The notes under the pieces were generated by a model that saw only the letters and a list, made by a program, of their open reading frames with translations, was not told the origin of the DNA and searched no databases. Of a stretch of DNA of 43,747 nucleotides, positions 1 to 8,657 are shown one piece after another (within the stretch, counting starts at the first letter, position 1; every line of letters starts with the position of its first letter). The stretch is from the NCBI GenBank assembly GCA_016779185.1, contig JADHOA010000004.1, positions 1 to 43,747 on the forward strand, given 5' to 3'. Origin of the DNA: Rubripirellula sp. (lineage in GTDB: Bacteria > Planctomycetota > Planctomycetia > Pirellulales > Pirellulaceae). Both the position numbers and the translations under genes were made by a program.

Positions 1-133
1 CACCAGGCTTATCGATCCGTTTGGGAATATCAGCAGTATTGATACTATGAAAAATGCTACTAGTGCAGCCACTTTTGAATGATTCGGGAAAACCACCTTG
101 ATCTTGTAGCGGTGACTTTCGTAGGAATAATCC

Positions 134-718
134 ATGAGCGGAACCTATTATCTCACTTGTTTATGGCCTGGTCTTGTCGAAATATGGTGGAGAGGGCGGT
201 TAACTGCCCTGCCATATGCAATCGTCTTTTCTCTGCTTGTGAATATTTACCTTGTAGCCCGCTTTATTTACCCTGACTGGTTGCCTGCTTCGGTTGCCGG
301 ATTGATTTTTTGGATTGGTGTTCCTATCTGGATTCTCTTCGTAATCCGTGATCTGAGAAATCTTCCTGCGATCATGAACCGAGTAGAAACACCTGAAGCA
401 TGTGACCTTTACAAAGCGGCGTTGGCGCAAATGCTGGCAAAACAATACGCCGACGCTGAAGGGTCGCTCACCGATATGCTAGGAATTGAGCCGCGAGATC
501 CTCCAGCTTTACTGCTGCTTGCTGGTTTGTATCGACAAACTCAACGTTTTGAAGCGGCCAGTCTTTTGCTTCGGGAAATGAGTCGTCTTGAGGTTTCGGA
601 TGCGTGGTGGCTTGAAATAGACGCCGAACAACGCCGATTAAGCCGTCAAATGGAGGCGGAAGCGGTTTCGGAAGATTATCATCAAGATTCTTCGGAATCG
701 CTCATTTCAGTTGCGTAA
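134..718 (+). CDS. Membrane-anchored TPR-like hypothetical protein
   Basis: A 194-residue protein that I cannot assign to a named family. Residues about 23-45 and 50-72 form two closely spaced hydrophobic segments (a probable hairpin in the membrane). Residues about 88-160 are helical, with the Ala/Leu/Tyr spacing of one or two TPR-like repeats (the KQYADAEG and TQRFEAAS helices start repeats). The end is acidic and Ser-rich. The ATG at 134 is preceded by AGGAA at 123-127, a reasonable ribosome binding site. It points the same way as clpC but is separated from it by 388 bases, so co-transcription is not obvious. A scaffold role is inference from the TPR-like region only. Confidence 0.75.
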   Translation: MSGTYYLTCLWPGLVEIWWRGRLTALPYAIVFSLLVNIYLVARFIYPDWLPASVAGLIFWIGVPIWILFVIRDLRNLPAIMNRVETPEACDLYKAALAQMLAKQYADAEGSLTDMLGIEPRDPPALLLLAGLYRQTQRFEAASLLLREMSRLEVSDAWWLEIDAEQRRLSRQMEAEAVSEDYHQDSSESLISVA

Positions 719-1106
719 AAGACAGGTAAGTACCAAATGTTCAAGCAATTGACATACTTTTAGGTGTGAAATTGAAATTTAAATGCAATGAGTTTTTTTT
801 CCCTCTTTTCGGTTCGTTCGCACCTATCCCCGTATTTTGCTGGAACAGATAGAATTTCCTGACTTGATTATTGTCTTTCCAGCTTCTGGCTTGCCGAAAT
901 CCCCACAAAAGTGGTAGCCGTAGTGCAACCATATGGTGTGAAGTTTGCGTAGGATGGTTTGGTCGGGCTCCTGCACGGCCAAAATGGCAGATGAATTTTT
1001 CAACTGCATATTAAAACACTAAAAACGACTAATATTTGAAACGTTGATTTTAGAACTAACTAACGGGTTAGGGAGAATCAACAACGAAATCGTAACGAGA
1101 TAGACC
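719..1106. other. Intergenic region upstream of clpC
   Basis: This 388-base AT-rich stretch lies between the TPR-like gene and clpC. Short minus-strand frames are open here but show no protein-like composition or start signal. I find no clear CIRCE element (TTAGCACTC-N9-GAGTGCTAA) and no convincing -35/-10 pair. It presumably holds the clpC promoter, which I cannot place. Confidence 0.4.
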
Positions 1107-3731
1107 ATGTACGAACGATTTACTGATCGCGCAAGAAAAGTCATGCAGTTGGCTAATCAGGAAGCGCAACGTTTCAACCACGAATACATCGGCACCGAAC
1201 ACATCCTCTTAGGTCTTGTAAAAGAAGGTAGTGGCGTTGCCGCTAACGTTCTTAAAAACCTCGAAGTTGATCTTCGGAAAATCCGTCTTGAGGTTGAAAA
1301 ACTCGTTCAGAGTGGGCCCGAAATGGTAACCGTGGGGAAGCTCCCACAAACTCCTCGCGCGAAAAAGGTTATCGAATACTCAATGGAAGAGGCGAGAAAC
1401 CTTAACCACAGCTATGTCGGTACCGAACACATACTCCTCGGTCTTTTACGAGAACAAGAGGGAGTAGCGGCTCAAGTTCTTATGAATCTAGGTCTCAAGC
1501 TAGAGGACGTCCGAGAAGAAGTTCTCAATCTCCTAGGTCACGGCCTAGAGGGTGCTGAAGTAGGCGGGGAACGAGCTGGAAGGTCCGCCGAAGGAGAAGG
1601 CAACGCAAGCTCGGGAAAAACCAGTAAGAGTAAAACGCCAGCCCTTGATAGCTTCGGACGAGATCTTACCGAACTTGCTAAGAAAGGTGAATTGGATCCC
1701 GTGATCGGACGAGAGCGGGAGATCGAACGAGCAATTCAAATCCTATGTCGTCGGACTAAGAATAATCCGGTTCTTTTAGGAGAAGCGGGCGTAGGGAAAA
1801 CGGCCATTGTCGAAGGTTTCGCACAACGCGTTATCGAAGGCGATATACCAGAAATTCTTTCAGAAAAAAGAATCGTCGTACTTGATCTGGCCATGATGGT
1901 CGCTGGTACGAAGTACCGAGGTCAGTTTGAAGAACGTATCAAAGCGGTCATGACTGAAGTACGGCGCGTCAAAAATACCATTCTCTTCATTGATGAACTG
2001 CACACTCTAGTAGGTGCTGGTGGGGCTGAGGGCGCGATTGATGCCGCAAATGTACTTAAGCCCGCACTAGCACGAGGAGAAATTCAGTGCATCGGTGCGA
2101 CAACTCTCGATGAGTACCGAAAGTACATTGAAAAAGATAATGCTCTAGCGAGGCGTTTCCAAGAAATTATGGTCGAACCGACCGGTAAGGCCGAGACGAT
2201 TGAGATCCTTAAGGGTCTTCGTGGGAGATACGAAGAACACCATCGCGTGCAGTTTACTGACGATGCGATTGTCGCTGCTGTAGAGATGAGCGAACGATAC
2301 ATCACAGCAAGATGTCTACCCGATAAAGCAATTGACGTTATCGATGAAGCGGGTGCGAGAGTCCGGTTGCGAACAATGACTCGGCCACCAGATCTAAAAG
2401 AAATCGACGAAGAAGTCGAAAAGCTGAATAAAGAAAAGGAAGAAGCTGTAGCCAATCAGGACTTCGAGAAGGCAGCGAACCTTCGTGATCAAGCAGAAAA
2501 ACTTCGAAAGAAGAAAGATCAGATCACTCAAGATTGGCGTGATAAAAGTCAACAAACCGACGGAGTTGTTGACGAGGAGATCATCGCGGAAGTTGTCAGC
2601 AAGATGACGGGTATTCCGTTAACCAGGCTCTCTACCGAAGACAGCCTTCGTTTGATGAAGATGGAAGAAGAGCTTCACAAGAGAGTCGTCAGCCAAAACA
2701 CAGCCGTCACAGCAGTATCTAAGGCCGTACGTCGTAGTCGAAGCGGACTGAAAGATCCGAAACGACCGACTGGGTGCTTCATTTTCGCTGGACCCACAGG
2801 AGTCGGTAAAACACTTCTAGCAAAATCACTTGCTGAATATTTATTTGGTGACTCTGATGCTCTGGTTCATATCGATATGAGCGAGTACATGGAAAAGCAC
2901 AATGTGAGCCGATTGATCGGAGCTCCTCCTGGTTTCGTTGGATACGAAGAAGGTGGACAACTCACAGAGAAAATCAGACGCCGCCCATATGCTGTGGTGC
3001 TTTTCGACGAAATTGAAAAAGCCCATCCGGACGTTTTCAATATGATGCTGCAAGTGATGGAAGAAGGTCGGCTTACAGACTCCTTTGGACGCAATGTCGA
3101 TTTCCGCAACACCATCCTCATCATGACTACGAATGCGGGTGCTGAAGCCATCAAGAACCAGTCATCATTTGGTTTCCAAAAACCAGATGATGACGCTAGC
3201 TACGATTCTATGAAACAGCGAGTGATGGATCAGATAGAGAGGGTTTTTAGACCTGAATTTTTGAACCGACTAGACGATGTCATTATATTCCGACACCTGA
3301 ATAATAACGATTTGAAAGGTGTGATTGACTTTGAGCTATCGAAAGTTCGCCAAAGACTCATGGAGCGAGGATTAAACCTTGAACTTACCGACCTAGCCAA
3401 AGAATTTTTGGTGAAAAAGGGGAGTAATCTTGATTACGGAGCCAGACCACTTCGTCGCGCCCTCGAGCAAAGAATTGAGGACCCTCTCAGTGAAGAACTA
3501 CTGCGAGGTGCTTTCGAGAATCACGACACAATCCTGGTGGATGTCATTGCCGAAAATGAAGATGGAAAACAAGTTCCTTCGTCCAAGGTCACAATGACCG
3601 ACGAGGGAAAAATCGTTGGACCTAAGAATTCAAAGATCAAATTAGTACGTCTCGATTTCAAAGGGGAGTCTCGTGGCTTAGCACCCGCTGAGCAGGAGGT
3701 TACCGCGACATCTTCTGATACGACCAAATGA
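1107..3731 (+). CDS. clpC: ATP-dependent Clp protease ATP-binding subunit ClpC
   Basis: Hsp100 AAA+ unfoldase that feeds proteins to ClpP. The 874 residues have the full ClpC layout: two Clp-N repeats (about 1-72 and 80-150, each with an H/Y[10 protein letters not shown] motif), a Gly/Ser linker, AAA module 1 with Walker A GEAGVGKT near residue 225 and Walker B ILFIDELH, a middle region with a UVR motif (about 430-470), AAA module 2 with Walker A GPTGVGKT near residue 562, and a C-terminal D2-small domain. SSFGFQ after the second module matches the tripeptide loop that docks on ClpP. The UVR motif and short middle domain separate ClpC from ClpB and ClpA. It converges on dnaN and ends at a strong bidirectional hairpin. 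Confidence 0.98.
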   Translation: MYERFTDRARKVMQLANQEAQRFNHEYIGTEHILLGLVKEGSGVAANVLKNLEVDLRKIRLEVEKLVQSGPEMVTVGKLPQTPRAKKVIEYSMEEARNLNHSYVGTEHILLGLLREQEGVAAQVLMNLGLKLEDVREEVLNLLGHGLEGAEVGGERAGRSAEGEGNASSGKTSKSKTPALDSFGRDLTELAKKGELDPVIGREREIERAIQILCRRTKNNPVLLGEAGVGKTAIVEGFAQRVIEGDIPEILSEKRIVVLDLAMMVAGTKYRGQFEERIKAVMTEVRRVKNTILFIDELHTLVGAGGAEGAIDAANVLKPALARGEIQCIGATTLDEYRKYIEKDNALARRFQEIMVEPTGKAETIEILKGLRGRYEEHHRVQFTDDAIVAAVEMSERYITARCLPDKAIDVIDEAGARVRLRTMTRPPDLKEIDEEVEKLNKEKEEAVANQDFEKAANLRDQAEKLRKKKDQITQDWRDKSQQTDGVVDEEIIAEVVSKMTGIPLTRLSTEDSLRLMKMEEELHKRVVSQNTAVTAVSKAVRRSRSGLKDPKRPTGCFIFAGPTGVGKTLLAKSLAEYLFGDSDALVHIDMSEYMEKHNVSRLIGAPPGFVGYEEGGQLTEKIRRRPYAVVLFDEIEKAHPDVFNMMLQVMEEGRLTDSFGRNVDFRNTILIMTTNAGAEAIKNQSSFGFQKPDDDASYDSMKQRVMDQIERVFRPEFLNRLDDVIIFRHLNNNDLKGVIDFELSKVRQRLMERGLNLELTDLAKEFLVKKGSNLDYGARPLRRALEQRIEDPLSEELLRGAFENHDTILVDVIAENEDGKQVPSSKVTMTDEGKIVGPKNSKIKLVRLDFKGESRGLAPAEQEVTATSSDTTK

Positions 3732-3771
3732 ACAAGGTTGAATCAACCTGATAACCGAAACCAGATAGGCG

Positions 3772-3801
3772 AAAAACCCGTTCAATCGAACGGGTTTTTT
3801 T
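3772..3801. terminator. Bidirectional intrinsic terminator between clpC and dnaN
   Basis: A perfect inverted repeat, AAAACCCGTTC, then loop AATC, then GAACGGGTTTT, is followed by a T run on the plus strand. The A run in front gives a T run on the minus strand, so it can stop transcripts from clpC and from dnaN. It begins 40 bases after the clpC stop and abuts the dnaN stop at 3804. A smaller hairpin (AGGTTG-AAT-CAACCT) lies just after clpC. Confidence 0.9.
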
Positions 3802-3803
3802 GT

Positions 3804-4922
3804 TTACCGATCTCTTGCCATCGGCATGATGACATACCCATAACCGTCATCAGTCAAAAGCAGCGCTGGCGACGATGATGACTCTATTTCCATCACAAAG
3901 TTCAGTTCATTATCCAAAACTTTGCAAAAATCTGCTACATATCGATGATCTAGCGTCAAAGTAATAGGCTCTCCATCGTAAGCAATTGGAAGTTCAATCT
4001 GAGATTCTCCAATCTCAGCGGTGTTAGCTTCCATTTTCAACGTTCCATCAGCGAACGTGAAATCAATGCCTCGACTGTCATGATCCGTCACGATCGCAGC
4101 TTGTCGCAGAGCTGAATAAAGTGGCCCTACGGTCATATCTATTTCAACCGCGGACTCTCTTTGAGGAAATACCTGCCTCCAGTTTGGATATCGGCCTTCT
4201 ACTAATCGAGAATAGATAACGCCGCGCGGTGTACGCACTAACAAATCATTGTTTCTAGCCGCTACATCGACTGATTCATCTCGATCATTTAGTGCTCGTT
4301 CGATCAATTGAATCGCGCGAGTCGGTACGATCGTACTTGATCCTGTGGTTTGGTGATCTCCGACTGACTGCCCAAGACCTTCCATTCTTGCCAGACGCCG
4401 CCCATCTGTACCAACAGCGATTACTTTTTCATTATCGAGTTCAAGCAGAACACCGCCCAAAGCGAATCGACTGCTTTCTGAATCGGTAGCAAACACCGTC
4501 CGTTTCACCATCTCTCGGAACAGTCTCGTTGGAATCACATGATACTTATCCTCTTCGAAACCACTCACGCTTGGGAACTCATCCGGATTTCCACCCGGCA
4601 GTCGAAATTTACTTCTTGTCCCACTTATTCTAATTCCAGAATTGTCCGTTTCGATAGTTATCGTTGGGTCAGTGCTTTCTCTAAGAATCGCCATGGTTCT
4701 CTGAACCGGAAGCAATGCGGTACCCTCAGCCTCGACTTCGATGCCTTCTTCCACATCTAATCGAATGCCTACTTCCATATCGGTGGCTGTCAGAATAATT
4801 CGATCGCTAGTAGCTACCAACTTGACATTCATTAGGATCTCTTTGGGAGATCTCGTCGGGGCAATGCTCGCCGCTAGGGTAAAGGCATTTGTGAGAGCTT
4901 CGCGTTGGCAAATGATCTTCAT
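3804..4922 (-). CDS. dnaN: DNA polymerase III subunit beta (sliding clamp)
   Basis: The processivity clamp of the replicative polymerase. At 372 residues it has the normal length for a bacterial beta clamp, which is three clamp folds in tandem. Recognisable segments are the N-terminal MKIICQREAL, GTDGRRLA in the middle domain, LVEGRYPNWRQVFP at the domain 2/3 boundary and the C-terminal VIMPMARDR. The ATG at 4922 gives the usual beginning. There is no clear Shine-Dalgarno sequence. The gene follows dnaA on the same strand, separated by the putative origin, which is the classical bacterial dnaA-oriC-dnaN order. Confidence 0.97.
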   Translation of the reverse strand: MKIICQREALTNAFTLAASIAPTRSPKEILMNVKLVATSDRIILTATDMEVGIRLDVEEGIEVEAEGTALLPVQRTMAILRESTDPTITIETDNSGIRISGTRSKFRLPGGNPDEFPSVSGFEEDKYHVIPTRLFREMVKRTVFATDSESSRFALGGVLLELDNEKVIAVGTDGRRLARMEGLGQSVGDHQTTGSSTIVPTRAIQLIERALNDRDESVDVAARNNDLLVRTPRGVIYSRLVEGRYPNWRQVFPQRESAVEIDMTVGPLYSALRQAAIVTDHDSRGIDFTFADGTLKMEANTAEIGESQIELPIAYDGEPITLTLDHRYVADFCKVLDNELNFVMEIESSSSPALLLTDDGYGYVIMPMARDR

Positions 4923-5175
4923 GAAATAGCAATCAAGAGCGAGTGGTCACGAGTTTTAAAATATTTGAGTCACCAGTATGACGCTGCAACTTGCTCTGGT
5001 GCACCCGTCTATTGACGATCGTTGGCTCTTTTTTGATCTTCAGCTTTTATACTTATTCTATCAAAGTAAATATAACTATCGTCTTCTTCGTAATGGTTAA
5101 GCAATTGTTGTTGGAGACAATCAATTAACCATCTTTAAGTCATTGAAAATAAACAACTTAAGGAAAAAAATCCAT

Positions 5176-5318
5176 TGTGGAAAAACCGTTGACTGTCGTT
5201 GTCTATATGTCAACTGCTGGCCATTTTTCCAACATAGTTAGGGTTTCCACAATCTTTGTCGAGACTTGCTCGGTTTGGCTATGACAGTCTCAGTCTGGAA
5301 TCCAACAGTTTTTCCACC
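5176..5318. promoter_or_regulatory. Cluster of DnaA-box-like sites
   Basis: Four sites related to TTTTCCACA lie at 5176-5184 (minus), 5225-5233, 5243-5251 and 5310-5318 (plus). One is reversed relative to the other three. The first is the best match, and the other three end in CCACA, CCACC or CCAAC. An inverted repeat GTTGAC (5188-5193)/GTCAAC (5209-5214) lies beside the first box. Confidence 0.6.
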
Positions 5319-5339
5319 AACATCGAAAGCTTTATTGGA

Positions 5340-5376
5340 GGTTAAATTTTTAGAAAAAAGTTTTCAGTATTTAACC
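5340..5376. repeat. Inverted repeat GGTTAAA/TTTAACC at the 3' end of dnaA
   Basis: GGTTAAA at 5340-5346 and TTTAACC at 5370-5376 can pair across an AT-rich loop, ten bases beyond the dnaA stop. A second pair with the same core (TGGTTAA at 5094-5100, TTAACCA at 5125-5131) lies on the dnaN side of the boxes. It could be a weak dnaA terminator or part of the origin. There is no strong T run. Confidence 0.4.
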
Positions 5377-5385
5377 ATGGATGTT

Positions 5386-6537
5386 CTAGCTAACTAATTC
5401 CAGTTCTATTTTCTCCATTGCCTCAGAGAGCACACGATCTTTCTTTAATCGCTGTTCGGTGGTTCGAATCGCGTGCAGCACAGTGGTGTGATCTCGTCCA
5501 CCGAAGTAGTCGCCGATCTGCATCATCGTTTTGGTAGTAAATTTGCGAGCGATTAGCATCGCTAGTGATCTAGCGCGAACGAGTGATTGTTTCCTCGAGT
5601 GACTGCGAATATCTGAGCGTTTGATCTTGAAGTGCTTAGCGACTAACGCACAAATTCTCGAGAGTGTTATTGGTTGTTGGTGGCTAGCTGAGTGATACGT
5701 GTTTGTGATTGCGTCCAGTGTTAACGGAGCATCATTAACCTTAGACCATAAAACCAACGAGCGAATAATGGAGTCGAGCTCACGAACAGACGATTTCGCG
5801 GTGGACAAGCTAAGCAAATGTAAGATCGATTCATCATCCAAAGTCAAATCATGTCGCATCGATAACTCAGTAATGATTTGTCGAGAAGCTTCATAACCAG
5901 GATATTGCAGAGGTATGGTCAACCCTTCAACACAACGACTACAAAAATCCGGTTTCATTCCTGCTATTTCTGAAGGTCGAAGATTGCTTGTTAATAAGGT
6001 TGGTTTATTTGCCAGTGTTCGACCTTCAATTCGCAAAGCTAATTCTTCTTGGGCACTATATTTTTCTTGCAGATGATGTAAGTCTTCAACAATCCATATT
6101 GATGATTGTTGAATTGTTTCTCGCATCGACTGAAGTATATCAGCAGCTACGTTTTCTGAATATTCACGGTGAAAGTCATTAGACGTCATGTATAAAACAT
6201 TGGAGATTGGTTCGGAGGAAGCACCAACTTCAGAGGTTATAAGATCGCATTCTGGTGTTAACTTATTGAGAAGCTGCGAAATTCTGGCAGCTATAAGAAG
6301 CGCAATTGAAGTCTTACCAGCGCCAGTTGTTCCGGTAAGTAAAAGTGGGTTTGCATCGGGAAGTATCTTCGCCAATGATTCGCTTACAAAAGCCGACAAT
6401 CGGTTTTCTGGGCCAGCGATAAAGTAAGGGAGAATATGATGAGGTTTTGGAGCGTCCCGTCGACGAATCCAATCCTTGGGTCTTTCGAAGGGAATGGAAT
6501 CGATTTGATTATCAGTTCTGGTACTTTGATTCGTCAT
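5386..6537 (-). CDS. dnaA: Chromosomal replication initiator DnaA, short form without domain I
   Basis: AAA+ initiator that binds DnaA boxes and melts oriC. The ATG at 6537 (one codon inside a TTG) gives 383 residues, clearly shorter than the usual 440-470. The AAA+ core starts at FIAGPENRL near residue 40, with Walker A GTTGAGKT (about 69-76), an atypical Walker B (IVEDLHHL where others have LIDDIQF), SRC in place of the box VII SRF and the sensor II VREL. Domain IV ends with GGRDHTTVLHA, the DnaA signature helix that contacts the box. The roughly 80-residue domain I that recruits the helicase is absent, and the gap to the upstream gene leaves no room for it. Family assignment is secure because of domain IV. 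Confidence 0.93.
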   Translation of the reverse strand: MTNQSTRTDNQIDSIPFERPKDWIRRRDAPKPHHILPYFIAGPENRLSAFVSESLAKILPDANPLLLTGTTGAGKTSIALLIAARISQLLNKLTPECDLITSEVGASSEPISNVLYMTSNDFHREYSENVAADILQSMRETIQQSSIWIVEDLHHLQEKYSAQEELALRIEGRTLANKPTLLTSNLRPSEIAGMKPDFCSRCVEGLTIPLQYPGYEASRQIITELSMRHDLTLDDESILHLLSLSTAKSSVRELDSIIRSLVLWSKVNDAPLTLDAITNTYHSASHQQPITLSRICALVAKHFKIKRSDIRSHSRKQSLVRARSLAMLIARKFTTKTMMQIGDYFGGRDHTTVLHAIRTTEQRLKKDRVLSEAMEKIELELVS

Positions 6538-6642
6538 CAAAAACGCCTAAGTCAAACCATGTCGTTCAGATGTTTAATAGCTAACGATGAAAATAAATAG
6601 CTGAAGTGTATCGGTGAAATCTGATTAAATTACCGAGCACAT

Positions 6643-7791
6643 TTATTTCTTGAGTCGGCGGTATACCTTCGATATTTTCTCCACAGCAGACTCAATTTCA
6701 CTTAAAGTTGAAAATCGAGAAACAGCAAATCGAATCGCACTATTAATCTCGCTTTTACTACGCCGCATCGCATGCAAGACATGACTTGGCGGGCTACTCC
6801 CACTGCTACACGCTGAACCACTGCTACACGAGACCCCTTCTAAGTCCAGAGCCATCAACATCGATTGACGATCTGCTCCCAAGAACGAAATACAACTGGT
6901 GCCAGGAAGCCTAGAGGTTTTCGAGCCCTGTATAACGATATCAGGAAACATCTCTTTAAGGCAATTTTCTAGCCTGTCCCTAAGATTGCTACACTGAACG
7001 AGGGTCTCTGGTATTCGTTCACAGGCAATTTCTAATGCGAATGCCATTCCAGCAATTAGTGCCACTGGCTCTGTACCCGGACGAGTTTCCAATTGTTGTT
7101 CTCCTCCATACATGATGGGATCAAGCGTCTCACCACCAGAGAGCCAAACACCCCCGACTCCCGCTGGCCCGTGAAATTTATGTCCAGTGAATGACATTGA
7201 TGTAAGCGAAATCTTTTCTAGATCGATAGGTATTTTTCCTACGCATTGCGTCGCATCAACATGAAGTTTTGCGTTGTATTTTCGACATAGCTCAGATATT
7301 CGATCGATAGGTTGAAGCACCCCGGTTTCATTATTTGCCCACATAATCGATACCAAGCTGGATAGATTAGTATCAGACTGCAAAAGAGACTCGAGATGCT
7401 CTGTCGATACCCGTCCTATCGAATCAACTTCTAACCAGTGAACTTTTTGTCCAGTCCTTTCAAGCCATTGACCAACCCCAATCACACTGGGGTGTTCTAT
7501 TCGGCTAATGATAAGCGGATTCTTTTTACACATCCCTCGAATGACGAGGTTATTCGCTTCGGTACCGCTACCGGTGAAAACAAGGCGAGCTCCACCGGGT
7601 TCATCCATCTTGCTATTCAGGCACCTTCCGATTTGATCCGTAGCAAGCTCTAAATAATTCCTGGCAATCCGTCCACATGAGTGCAAGCTAGAAGCGTTCA
7701 ATGGTCCGTCAGCCATGACCTTCGTAATCAGCGAAATAACTTCAGGGTCTATCTGTGTCGTAGCAGCATTGTCCAGGTAGATCAGGGTCAC
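6643..7791 (-). CDS. Cysteine desulfurase (IscS/NifS family)
   Basis: PLP enzyme that moves sulfur from L-cysteine to a protein persulfide for Fe-S clusters and tRNA thiolation. The 382 residues match the class V aminotransferase fold: LDNAATT at the N-terminus, SGTEANN (74-81), EH at 99-100, NNETG (153-157), HVDATQ (177-182), the PLP lysine in TGHKFHGPAG (Lys205) and the active-site cysteine in SGSACSSGS (Cys328). The short Cys loop is of the IscS/NifS type, not the SufS type. The start is GTG at 7791, directly before the conserved IYLDNAATT. It lies 105 bases upstream of dnaA. No iscU or sufE lies nearby, so the exact physiological type is open. Confidence 0.94.
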   Translation of the reverse strand: MTLIYLDNAATTQIDPEVISLITKVMADGPLNASSLHSCGRIARNYLELATDQIGRCLNSKMDEPGGARLVFTGSGTEANNLVIRGMCKKNPLIISRIEHPSVIGVGQWLERTGQKVHWLEVDSIGRVSTEHLESLLQSDTNLSSLVSIMWANNETGVLQPIDRISELCRKYNAKLHVDATQCVGKIPIDLEKISLTSMSFTGHKFHGPAGVGGVWLSGGETLDPIMYGGEQQLETRPGTEPVALIAGMAFALEIACERIPETLVQCSNLRDRLENCLKEMFPDIVIQGSKTSRLPGTSCISFLGADRQSMLMALDLEGVSCSSGSACSSGSSPPSHVLHAMRRSKSEINSAIRFAVSRFSTLSEIESAVEKISKVYRRLKK

Positions 7792-7860
7792 TCGCCTAGC
7801 CGTATCAGTTTGAAGAGATAAAGAAATAATTTGTGAATTACGAAGCGAATACGAATTCCA

Positions 7861-8520
7861 CTATGGCCATTTGACCGACGGAAAGTCCGATTTCGCGTCT
7901 TTAAGGATTTGATCAGCTAAACTCATATTGTTTTCGGCACGCAAATCCTCTGTTAGTTGGACAACATCGCTCCGCAATTGTGCGAGAATTTGATCCTCAA
8001 AGTCCAACGTATTCGTTTCACTCTGTGCGATTTCGAGTAAGGGTGGTACCAATAGGTATAATTCTCGGAGAGCCAATTTTTGTGTAACGGGCCAAAGTAT
8101 TTTAGCTTCAGCCGAATTCTGTTCGGACCAGCTTTTCCAGTATTCCATTTCCAGAGGAGTCATGAGAAGCTCAGCATCCGCATCGCTTGATCCAGAAAGT
8201 CCTCGCGACAATGAAACGAGATCCCACCTCGGGGGTAATTTTGAGAACACGGTCACAAACCCCCGTTTGCGTAGGAAACTGAGTGTTGGGTGCGACACAT
8301 TTGTTCGCGTGATGGGAGTAACTTGCTGCTCCAACACTGGAATTTCGAAAAAATGAAAATTTCTCCGCTGAAAATTTGTCGGCGAAAATTCGACTCCACT
8401 TACACGTCCTTGCACCAAAATAATTAAGCCAAGAATCAGAGCCACTAGCACCGACGATACTAGAGATACCGAAATTCTGATAAACCGATTGGATCGGTTT
8501 TTTTTCGCACTAGATTCCAT
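7861..8520 (-). CDS. Membrane-anchored hypothetical protein
   Basis: A 219-residue protein not assigned to a known family. A basic N-terminus (KKNRSNRFIR) is followed by one transmembrane segment at about 15-37. The rest is soluble and presumably periplasmic, with a beta-rich first half and a helical second half (about 120-210). The ATG at 8520 is clear. It lies 69 bases upstream of the cysteine desulfurase on the same strand, so they may share a transcript, and is divergent from scpB. Function unknown. Confidence 0.75.
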   Translation of the reverse strand: MESSAKKNRSNRFIRISVSLVSSVLVALILGLIILVQGRVSGVEFSPTNFQRRNFHFFEIPVLEQQVTPITRTNVSHPTLSFLRKRGFVTVFSKLPPRWDLVSLSRGLSGSSDADAELLMTPLEMEYWKSWSEQNSAEAKILWPVTQKLALRELYLLVPPLLEIAQSETNTLDFEDQILAQLRSDVVQLTEDLRAENNMSLADQILKDAKSDFPSVKWP

Positions 8521-8657
8521 GGACTAAATCACAGGTAGAATGGGATAGCTAGCAGTACTTTAACTCAATTGCATATCGCCGCGTTGTCAAATCAAGAGAG
8601 CAGTATTCCAAAATAGATAGCGTAAACACAGCAGGATATAAGACTCAAATTTATCTA

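Larger units (their letters stand above)
4923..5385. other. oriC: Putative replication origin (oriC) between dnaA and dnaN
   Basis: This 463-base AT-rich gap between dnaA and dnaN carries DnaA-box-like nonamers: TTTTCCACA on the minus strand at 5176-5184, GTTTCCACA at 5243-5251, TTTTCCACC at 5310-5318 and a weaker TTTTCCAAC at 5225-5233. TTTTCCACA is one mismatch from the E. coli consensus TTATCCACA. The clustering within about 140 bases, the AT-rich flanks (5035-5175 and 5340-5375) and the location all fit oriC. GGTTAA/TTAACC inverted repeats lie on both sides. The dnaN promoter must also lie here. The call rests on motif and position only; no strand-skew calculation was made. Confidence 0.7.

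Noticed and set aside
1-133. Possible tail of a plus-strand gene entering from the left edge
   Set aside because: All three plus frames are open from the edge to stops at 40-50 or 80-82, too short to choose between them, so no partial gene is called.
741-1009. Two overlapping minus-strand frames upstream of clpC
   Set aside because: Short, no family resemblance, no clear ribosome binding site, and they overlap each other in different frames.
5455-5475. tRNA-like GGTTCGAATC sequence
   Set aside because: It lies inside dnaA coding sequence and no cloverleaf can be drawn around it.
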